In this document: piece by piece, positions 1 to 5,079 of the stretch
How the letters are laid out: every line of letters starts with the position of its first letter
Position numbering within the stretch: the first letter of the stretch is position 1
Source: Oscillospiraceae bacterium
GTDB lineage: Bacteria > Bacillota_A > Clostridia > Oscillospirales > Oscillospiraceae
Assembly (NCBI GenBank): GCA_017627975.1
Contig: JAGAFT010000161.1
Span: forward strand, 1 to 15,594
DNA: 15,594 nucleotides
Direction: 5' to 3'
The notes under the pieces: generated by a model
The model's input: the letters and a program-made list of their open reading frames with translations, nothing else
The model's database searches: none
What the model was told of the DNA's origin: nothing
Made by a program: the position numbers and the translations under genes

Positions 1-47
1 CCTCACGCTTAGGAGGCGCGCGCTCTATCCAGCTGAGCTACGAGGAC
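1..47 (-). tRNA. tRNA-Arg (anticodon CCU), 5' part only
   Basis: Read on the minus strand, the segment gives a 7-nt acceptor strand GTCCTCG, then TA, a D-stem pair GCTC/GAGC with loop AGCTGGATA, and an anticodon stem CGCGC/GCGTG (one G-T wobble) around the loop CTCCTAA. Anticodon CCT decodes AGG arginine codons. The T-arm and 3' acceptor lie beyond the window start, so closure of the acceptor stem cannot be checked. It lies downstream of, and in the same orientation as, a decayed tRNA-Arg-like sequence and a strong promoter, and is probably transcribed from that promoter. Confidence 0.85.
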
Positions 48-128
48 TTGTATAAAATTGATGATTTCGGCTCTATTTTCGAACTCACAGCCGATATGAG
101 TTTTCCGCCAGGCGGATGGTCCGCAATC

Positions 129-170
129 ACCTTAGGAGGCGGTCGCTCTATCCTGCTGAGCTACATGGGC
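129..170 (-). pseudogene. Decayed tRNA-Arg(CCU)-like sequence
   Basis: On the minus strand it starts like a normal tRNA-Arg(CCU): GCCCATG, TA, GCTC, loop AGCAGGATA, GAGC, then ACCGC and the anticodon loop CTCCTAA. The 3' side of the anticodon stem should read GCGGT but reads GGT, as if two bases had been lost. No T-arm with a paired stem follows and no CATGGGC strand closes the acceptor. Downstream, GTTCGAA occurs near 76-82, but its flanks do not pair as a T-stem. I read it as a tRNA remnant. It could also be an unusual small RNA with a tRNA-like 5' end, or carry a sequencing error. It sits about 18 nt after the predicted start of transcription. Confidence 0.55.
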
Positions 171-194
171 ATATGGACTTTTCACAGCCCCGGT

Positions 195-223
195 ATTGTA
201 TCGCAGATTCAGCCGCTTGTCAA
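195..223 (-). promoter_or_regulatory. Near-consensus sigma-A promoter for the tRNA-Arg unit
   Basis: The minus strand shows TTGACA (218-223), a spacer of exactly 17 bp, and TACAAT (195-200). The predicted transcription start is near 188, about 18 nt before the tRNA-like sequence whose 5' end is at 170. The -35 box lies inside the last codons of the upstream Toprim gene. This is the best promoter match in the window, as expected for stable RNA. It was found by eye, not by a scoring program. Confidence 0.75.
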
Positions 224-802
224 CCTCGAAAGAAGTTCCCTCAGCTCCGTCTCGGTCAGGAGCGTGGACACCGCCTTCTTCAGATCGGTCTGGCTGATGC
301 CAGCGGGCAGGTCGAGGCTCTCGGCCAGTTTTTTCCGGAGTTCCGCGGAGCCGGCCCTCCCGGTCAGGCCGAGGGAGAAGAACAGCGCGGAGGTGGCCCA
401 GGGCGCGCTCTCGTTTTCCGTTGCGCCGGCCCGCCGCAGGGCTTCGAGAAGGACCTCCGGCCGCATCCCTTCCACGCCGAGCAGACCCTGCCGGGAAGGC
501 TTCGCCTTGCGCTTCTCCTTCCCTTCCACGGCGGGTACATAGGCCTGGCGGATCCGTTCCTGCGGCAGCAGGCCTTTCAGCTTGTTCCGGATCACGAAGC
601 CCGCCCCGTCCGAATCGGTCAGGATGATCAGGCCCCGCTGTTCGGCCAGCATGCGAAGCGCCTCTATCTTCTCCGGATGATGAAAGATGCCGAAGCCGCC
701 GGTCTCAAAGATCAGCGCGTCCACCACCTGGCTGAGCGCATTCCGGTCATAGCGTCCTTCCACGACAATCACTTCGCGAATTCTCGGCTTCTGTTCAGGC
801 AT
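209..802 (-). CDS. Toprim/DUF4093 protein, RNase M5-related
   Basis: A 197-residue protein. The N-terminal Toprim domain (about 8-90) carries VVEGRYD (Glu15, Asp19) and LTDSDGAG (Asp63, Asp65), the acidic metal-binding residues of the fold. The C-terminal half (from about residue 97, KRKAKPSRQG then LLGVEGMRPE) matches the DUF4093 type common in Clostridia. RNase M5 (rnmV) matures 5S rRNA and shares this layout, but its usual DPDFPG motif is DSDGAG here, so I use the broader name. The ATG at 802 is preferred: GAGGTG lies 5 nt before it. A TTG at 814 would add four residues. The gene overlaps the end of holA by 8 nt, so the two are probably translationally coupled. Confidence 0.85.
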   Translation of the reverse strand: MPEQKPRIREVIVVEGRYDRNALSQVVDALIFETGGFGIFHHPEKIEALRMLAEQRGLIILTDSDGAGFVIRNKLKGLLPQERIRQAYVPAVEGKEKRKAKPSRQGLLGVEGMRPEVLLEALRRAGATENESAPWATSALFFSLGLTGRAGSAELRKKLAESLDLPAGISQTDLKKAVSTLLTETELRELLSRLTSG

Positions 803-1826
803 CGGACACCTCAAGGATAATCCGCATCAGGGTCTCCTTCAGCAGCAGCTTTTCATCCGCTCCTTCGGATTTAAGGCGGTAGTCCGCCGTTTCACAAAGC
901 TCAATGGCATGACGCAGCTGGTCCGGGCGGAAGTTCCGCGCCGAATTCAGAAGGCGGCGCGCCATGAACTCATATTTGATGTTGCAAAGCTCCATCACGC
1001 CGGCGCTGTCTCCGGCATCGGTGGAGATCAGGAGACGGCGGAACTGATTGGACAGCAGCGACAGAATCGCCGGGACGCTGGTGTCCCGCTGTTCCAGCAG
1101 ATCCGCAAGAAGTCCGGAGGCCGTGTTGAAGCGCCGCTCGGCAATCGCGTCGGTCAGGTCAAAAATGTCCGACTCGGCAATCCGGGTCGCAACCGCGTTG
1201 ACGTCGGCCGCGGTCACCTTTTCCCCGCGGGCGTAGGTCGCGATCTTCTCGATCTCCGGGATCAGGGCTTTCATCTGATCGCCGCTGAGATAGATCAGCC
1301 GCTGCGCCGCCTCCATTTCCACACCCTTGCCGTAGAAGGCAAAGCGGCGGGTGATCCAGCGAAACAGCATGTTCTGGTCCTGAACCGTGAAATGGATTTC
1401 GGCCGCGTTGGAGCGCAGGAACTTCACAAGCTTGCTCTTGCCGTTGGGCTCCTCCCCCTGGTTCAGTCGGAAGACCACCGTGCAGTAGTCCGGGATATCC
1501 GACAGGACCTCAATTAGCCTGTCCGCATCGCCCAGCTTGTTATAGTCCAGGTCACGGATCTCGATAAGGCTGCGTTCCGAGAAGAAGGGCAGCGTGTCGA
1601 TGGCATAGCGAAGCTCCGCCGGGTCAATCTGGGCCTCCTTAAAGACGCGGATCTGAAACTCCTCGCCCCCGTCCGGGCAGCAGATCTCCCGCAGGGAGTT
1701 CAGGAAGCTGTCCCGGAGGTATTCCTCTTCTCCCCAAAGGAAGTAGAGCCTGGCCGGTCCTTCCTCCTTCAGTTTTCTGATCTCGGCGGCGTAATTGAGC
1801 GCCGCTTCTTTTTTCCGTTTCGCCAT
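795..1826 (-). CDS. holA: DNA polymerase III subunit delta
   Basis: A 343-residue protein of the usual HolA length. Delta is the clamp-loader subunit that opens the beta sliding clamp during chromosome replication. Visible family features are the N-terminal LYFLWGEEEYLRD (27-39), a degenerate P-loop region typical of delta subunits that do not hydrolyse ATP, then the PFFSERSLIEIRDLD segment and a helical C-terminal collar domain ending near LLLKETLMRIIL. The start at 1826 follows an AGGCAGG ribosome binding site. It is first in a two-gene minus-strand unit with the Toprim gene, and an extended -10 lies about 50 bp upstream. The pairing of holA with unrelated housekeeping genes is ordinary. 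Confidence 0.93.
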   Translation of the reverse strand: MAKRKKEAALNYAAEIRKLKEEGPARLYFLWGEEEYLRDSFLNSLREICCPDGGEEFQIRVFKEAQIDPAELRYAIDTLPFFSERSLIEIRDLDYNKLGDADRLIEVLSDIPDYCTVVFRLNQGEEPNGKSKLVKFLRSNAAEIHFTVQDQNMLFRWITRRFAFYGKGVEMEAAQRLIYLSGDQMKALIPEIEKIATYARGEKVTAADVNAVATRIAESDIFDLTDAIAERRFNTASGLLADLLEQRDTSVPAILSLLSNQFRRLLISTDAGDSAGVMELCNIKYEFMARRLLNSARNFRPDQLRHAIELCETADYRLKSEGADEKLLLKETLMRIILEVSDA

Positions 1827-1872
1827 GATCCTGCCTCACCCGTCTTTCTCCCGTGCCGGTCGCGTGATTTGT

Positions 1873-1881
1873 ATTATAGCA
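1873..1881 (-). promoter_or_regulatory. Extended -10 promoter for holA
   Basis: On the minus strand the sequence reads TGCTATAAT, a perfect TATAAT preceded by the TGn extended -10 element. No good -35 is visible at 17 bp, which fits an extended -10 promoter. The predicted start is about 40 nt upstream of the holA ATG. Confidence 0.65.
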
Positions 1882-1961
1882 CCTTGCCTCCTGTTTTTCC
1901 AGATTACAAAGGAAATCTTCTCTTGACGTTTACGACGGGCTCTCATGACGCACAACACAGG

Positions 1962-1977
1962 TTTCGTGATTTTTGCC
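1962..1977 (+). repeat. Direct repeat copy 1 (possible operator)
   Basis: TTTCGTGATTTTTGCC, matched at 2033-2048 by TTTCGTCATTTTTGCC (15 of 16 identical), 71 bp apart start to start. A third partial copy begins TTTCGTG near 1988. All lie upstream of the plus-strand promoter candidate, so they could be binding sites for an activator. No regulator gene is next to them. Confidence 0.45.
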
Positions 1978-1999
1978 CGTTTTCAGCTTTCGTGCAGGA

Positions 2000-2014
2000 T
2001 TTTATAGCATAAAA
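2000..2014. repeat. AT-rich palindrome
   Basis: TTTTAT-AGC-ATAAAA is a perfect 6+6 inverted repeat with a 3-nt centre, lying between the two direct repeat copies. It could be a dimeric regulator site. AT-rich palindromes of this size also arise by chance in such sequence. Confidence 0.3.
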
Positions 2015-2032
2015 GTCTCCGTTTTCCGGTGA

Positions 2033-2048
2033 TTTCGTCATTTTTGCC
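2033..2048 (+). repeat. Direct repeat copy 2 (possible operator)
   Basis: TTTCGTCATTTTTGCC, the second copy of the element at 1962-1977, differing at one base. It ends about 50 bp upstream of the -35 region of the promoter candidate. Confidence 0.45.
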
Positions 2049-2096
2049 AAGTTTTACACCAGAATTTTGTCACGTTAAATCCGTCTAAGTAATTGA

Positions 2097-2127
2097 TTGC
2101 TCCCGGTTGCTGTGTTAAAATTATAAT
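2097..2127 (+). promoter_or_regulatory. Candidate promoter of the redox operon
   Basis: A perfect TATAAT at 2122-2127 is preceded by TTGCTC at 2097-2102, with a long 19-bp spacer. An alternative reading pairs TTGATT (2093-2098) with TTAAAA (2115-2120) at 16 bp. Either gives a leader of roughly 130-145 nt that contains the strong hairpin at 2168-2198. The suboptimal spacing suggests that an activator may be needed. Confidence 0.5.
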
Positions 2128-2167
2128 TAGCCGGTATTATACCCTTTTGACGGGATTGCTTGCCCGA

Positions 2168-2198
2168 TTCTATCTCCCGCCGGAGGCGGGCGATAGAA
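2168..2198 (+). promoter_or_regulatory. Strong leader hairpin upstream of the redox operon
   Basis: TTCTATC and GATAGAA form a 7-bp outer stem, followed after one T/C mismatch by CCCGCC/GGCGGG (6 bp) closed by a GGA triloop. It lies in the predicted 5' untranslated region, 69 nt before the start codon. No U-tract follows, so it is not an intrinsic terminator. It could be an operator, a protein-binding RNA element or an mRNA-stabilising 5' structure. A short palindrome ATGCAGCAT follows immediately. Confidence 0.55.
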
Positions 2199-2250
2199 CG
2201 ATGCAGCATTTCGGGAAAGGGTTTTGTACCAATGAAAGAGGAAAAAAATG

Positions 2251-2260
2251 AAAAAGGAGG
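2251..2260 (+). promoter_or_regulatory. Ribosome binding site deciding the start of the first redox gene
   Basis: AAAAAGGAGG ends 7 nt before the ATG at 2268, but only 1 nt before the in-frame ATG at 2262. The ATG at 2232 has only a weak AAAGGG upstream. The site therefore favours 2268. Confidence 0.75.
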
Positions 2261-2267
2261 AATGAAA

Positions 2268-3815
2268 ATGCCCAAATATGATGTTGTGGTCGTAGGCGCG
2301 GGTAACGCCGGACTGTCTGCGGCCCTGCAATGTCAGCTTGCCGGAAGGAAAACGCTGCTGATCGAAAAACACAATGTTCCGGGCGGCGCCGCCACGAGCT
2401 TTGTGCGCGGACGCTTTGAAATTGAGCCGTCCCTGCATGAGCTTTGCGATTTCGGCCCGGCGGACAATCCCGGCGACGTCCGGAACATTCTGGATGCCTA
2501 TGGCGTGAAGCTCGACTGGTACGAGTGCAAGGACTGCTTCCGGATCGTGTCCAGGTACTCGGACGGATCTCCCATGGACGTGACCATGCCCGCGGGGATC
2601 GAGGCCTTCATCGACAAGATGGAAGTGTATGTTCCCGGTTCCCGTGAGAAGATGGAACAGCTCTTTGCCCTGTTCCAGGAAGTATTGGACGGCATCTCGT
2701 ACATCACGGCTTCCAAGGGACACGCGGACTCCAAAGTGCTGCAGGCGGACTACCCCAACATGCTCCGCACCGGCGCCTACAGCACCAAGAAGGTCTTTGA
2801 CGCCCTGAAGCTGCCGAAGAAATGCCAGGATATTCTTTCCACCTACTGGAGCTATCTCGGCGTCGACATGGAGCACCTGGCCTTCATCCACTATGCGGCC
2901 ATGGTACACAAGTACATCTCCCGCAGCGCCTATATCCCCGCTCATACCTCGCACCAGCTTTCCACCGCCATGACGGAGCGCTTTCGAGAGCTTGGCGGCG
3001 ACGTCTGGTTCAACTGCCGCGCGGAGGAATTCCTTTTCCGCGGAGACCAACTCTGCGGGGTGCGCACGAATCTGGGCGTCATCGACTGCGACTACGTATT
3101 GGCCAACATCAATCCGGATATCATCTACGGCAAAATGATGCCGAAGGAACTGATCCCCGAGCGTGAGAAAAAGCTCTCCGCCGCACGCGGAAGAATTATG
3201 GGCGGCCGTATGTTCACGGCCTACTTCTGCCTGGACGCAACACCCGAGGAGCTTGGCATCAAGGATTACAGCATCTTCCTCTCCAGCACGGCCGACTCCG
3301 CCGAGGAGTATCGCCGGATTATGGGCGGCACAAAGACCAACGACTATTCCATCTTCCTCTGCTACAACATTGTCAACCCCGGCTTCTCTCCGGAGGGAAC
3401 GTGCATCTGCTCCTTCACGACATTCGGTTCGCCGGATGAATGGGGAAGGCTCAGCCAGGAGGACTATTTCAAGTTCAAAACGGATTTCGCGAAAAAAATC
3501 CTCAAAAACCTCAGGGACAAGACCGGCATCGATCTGACCGGACATATCGAGGAGATGGAAATTGCCTCTCCGTGGACCTTTGCCCGCTTCCTCGGCGTGC
3601 CGGAAGGATCCGTATACGGCTATGAAACCAGAGACTGGGACGGCATGATGGCCCGCATGATGATGCTCGGAACAGACTATCCCATCAAGGGCCTGCGCCC
3701 CGTCGGTGCGGCGGGTCCCCGCGGCGACGGCTACTCCGCCACGATCATCTGCGGCCAGCTGATGGCGGCCAACGCCCTCAAGGATCTGAAAGAGTGGGAA
3801 GGAGGGAACAAGTAA
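2268..3815 (+). CDS. FAD-dependent oxidoreductase, phytoene desaturase/retinol saturase class (A1)
   Basis: A 515-residue flavoprotein. The N-terminal Rossmann motif VVVGAGNAGLSAA (7-19), acidic Glu33 and PGG (38-40) bind FAD. The C-terminal segment near 474-499 (GLRPVGAAG then DGYSATIICG) is the matching FAD-closing motif of CrtI/RetSat enzymes. No signal peptide or membrane span is evident. The family acts on C=C bonds of lipophilic, often conjugated substrates, by desaturation, saturation or isomerisation. In an anaerobe with a dedicated reductase next door, reduction is the likelier direction (inference). The stop codon TAA overlaps the next ATG by one base. B1 at 8116 is a clear paralogue sharing EKHNxPGGxATSF, LHELC, MPAGxxAFID, VPGSRE, ELGGDVW and the VYGYE-WDGM region. 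The substrate is unknown. Confidence 0.88.
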   Translation: MPKYDVVVVGAGNAGLSAALQCQLAGRKTLLIEKHNVPGGAATSFVRGRFEIEPSLHELCDFGPADNPGDVRNILDAYGVKLDWYECKDCFRIVSRYSDGSPMDVTMPAGIEAFIDKMEVYVPGSREKMEQLFALFQEVLDGISYITASKGHADSKVLQADYPNMLRTGAYSTKKVFDALKLPKKCQDILSTYWSYLGVDMEHLAFIHYAAMVHKYISRSAYIPAHTSHQLSTAMTERFRELGGDVWFNCRAEEFLFRGDQLCGVRTNLGVIDCDYVLANINPDIIYGKMMPKELIPEREKKLSAARGRIMGGRMFTAYFCLDATPEELGIKDYSIFLSSTADSAEEYRRIMGGTKTNDYSIFLCYNIVNPGFSPEGTCICSFTTFGSPDEWGRLSQEDYFKFKTDFAKKILKNLRDKTGIDLTGHIEEMEIASPWTFARFLGVPEGSVYGYETRDWDGMMARMMMLGTDYPIKGLRPVGAAGPRGDGYSATIICGQLMAANALKDLKEWEGGNK

Positions 3816-5023
3816 TGTCTGATCTGAATGTGAAGGTCGGCCTCATCGGCAAGCTCGATATGCTCAAGTTCAAGAACATGAGCAAAACCAGAGAAAAAGC
3901 AATCCAGGCCGCGCCCGCAAATGAAATCAGCGGTGTTTTCCCGGTCAACGAAAACGCCAGAGCCCTGCATCCGGACTATCTGGAGCTGGCGGTAGACAAC
4001 ATCATCGTGCGCAGCGAGGCCAAAACCTTTGTCTTGAAGAACAAGTCCGGAACGCCTCTTCCCTATTTCCGCGCAGGGCAGTATATTTCCCTCAAGCTTC
4101 CCCTGGAGGGCAGCCTTGTCACCCGCTCGTACTCGCTCTGCTCGTCGCCGAAGGACGCCCTGGAAGGACGCTATGCGATCACGGTCCGCGCGAATCCGGG
4201 CGGCTATGTCGCAGACCGTCTGCTCGCGGACCTGAAGGTCGGTGATACGGTCATCACATCCTCTCCGCAGGGGTTCTTCTACTATGAGGATCTGCGGGAT
4301 GAAAAACAGGTCGTCGGTCTTGCCGGCGGCTCCGGTATTACGCCTTTTGTGTCTATGGCCCGCGCAATCTGTGACGGAATCGAGGATTTCGAGCTGACGC
4401 TGCTTTACGGATCGCGCAGGGAAGAGGACATCCTGTTCCGGGGCGAGCTGGACGAGATTGCCCGTATGTGCCCGAAGTTTAAGGTGATTCATGTTCTCTC
4501 CGACGAGAAGAAAGAGGGATTTGAACACGGTTTCATCACCGCGGAGCTGATTGAAAAATATGTCTCGGGCGGAAAGCCCTATTCCGTCTTCCTCTGCGGT
4601 CCGGAGGCCATGTATAAATTCCTTGCGCCCGAGATCAAAAAGCTCGGCCTGCCGGAAAGACGCTTCCGCCGCAAGCTGATCGATGTAACGAAAACCCCGT
4701 GGGAATGCGCGGCTTACCCGCAGGAAGCCAAAGGAAAACAGTTCTCCGTCACGGTGAAGCAGGGGCCTCAGGAATGGCACATTACCGCCTCCTCCGACGA
4801 GCCGGTGCTTGTCGCGCTGGAGCGCGCCGGGATCAAGGCTCCCTCCCGCTGCCGTGCGGGTGAATGCAGTTGGTGCCGCTCGCGCCTGCTGGAAGGGTCT
4901 GTGTTCATTCCTCCGGAAAATGAAATGCGCCGCTGGGCGGACGTTCAGTATGACTACATCCATCCCTGCTGCAGCTTCCCGACAAGCGACCTGAGCATCG
5001 ACATTCCGGGAGAGTTCTATTAA
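3815..5023 (+). CDS. NAD(P)H-dependent flavin reductase with C-terminal [2Fe-2S] domain (A2)
   Basis: A 402-residue electron-transfer protein of the ferredoxin-NADP reductase superfamily. Order: an N-terminal extension (1-55) with KTREKAIQAAPA; an FAD-binding barrel with RSYS (104-107); an NAD(P) domain with GGSGITP (171-177), LYGSR and CGPE (261-264); a plant-type [2Fe-2S] domain with Cys346, Cys351, Cys354 and Cys385 or Cys386. It should pass electrons from NAD(P)H through FAD to the cluster and then to a partner, most likely A1. The ATG at 3815 overlaps the A1 stop (TAATG), with GGAGGG upstream inside A1, so the two are translationally coupled. A GTG at 3794 would add seven residues with no better site. 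B2 at 9668 is the paralogue. Confidence 0.88.
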   Translation: MSDLNVKVGLIGKLDMLKFKNMSKTREKAIQAAPANEISGVFPVNENARALHPDYLELAVDNIIVRSEAKTFVLKNKSGTPLPYFRAGQYISLKLPLEGSLVTRSYSLCSSPKDALEGRYAITVRANPGGYVADRLLADLKVGDTVITSSPQGFFYYEDLRDEKQVVGLAGGSGITPFVSMARAICDGIEDFELTLLYGSRREEDILFRGELDEIARMCPKFKVIHVLSDEKKEGFEHGFITAELIEKYVSGGKPYSVFLCGPEAMYKFLAPEIKKLGLPERRFRRKLIDVTKTPWECAAYPQEAKGKQFSVTVKQGPQEWHITASSDEPVLVALERAGIKAPSRCRAGECSWCRSRLLEGSVFIPPENEMRRWADVQYDYIHPCCSFPTSDLSIDIPGEFY

Positions 5024-5032
5024 TAACGCCAA

Positions 5033-5055
5033 AGGCCGGGAATCTCTCCCGGCCT
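5033..5055 (+). promoter_or_regulatory. Intercistronic GC-rich hairpin
   Basis: AGGCCGGGA pairs perfectly with TCCCGGCCT (9 bp) around the 5-nt loop ATCTC, in the only sizeable gap (56 nt) of the operon. No U-run follows, and the next ribosome binding site starts about 11 nt later, so full termination is unlikely. It may mark an mRNA processing or stability boundary, allowing the A1-A2 part to be expressed at a different level from the genes downstream. Confidence 0.6.
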
Positions 5056-5079
5056 CCTTCAAAGGAAAGGAGTGATTTC

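Larger units (their letters stand above)
1827..2267. other. AT-richer divergent intergenic region between holA and the redox operon
   Basis: About 440 bp without a convincing gene on either strand. It holds the minus-strand holA promoter (near 1873), a 16-nt direct repeat with one mismatch (1962-1977 and 2033-2048), a TTTTAT/ATAAAA palindrome (2000-2014), a plus-strand promoter candidate (2097-2127) and a leader hairpin (2168-2198). No known riboswitch pattern was recognised. Its base composition is visibly lower in GC than the coding regions around it. Confidence 0.7.

Noticed and set aside
116..820. 234-codon plus-strand frame opposite the Toprim gene
   Set aside because: It overlaps the whole Toprim gene and a tRNA-like sequence and shows no recognisable protein features.
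2127..3545. 472-codon minus-strand frame opposite A1
   Set aside because: Antisense shadow of A1 with the same biased composition. It lacks domain motifs and runs through the operon's own promoter and leader.
5033..5055. Intrinsic terminator after A2
   Set aside because: The stem is strong but no U-tract follows, and the ribosome binding site of the next gene begins immediately downstream.
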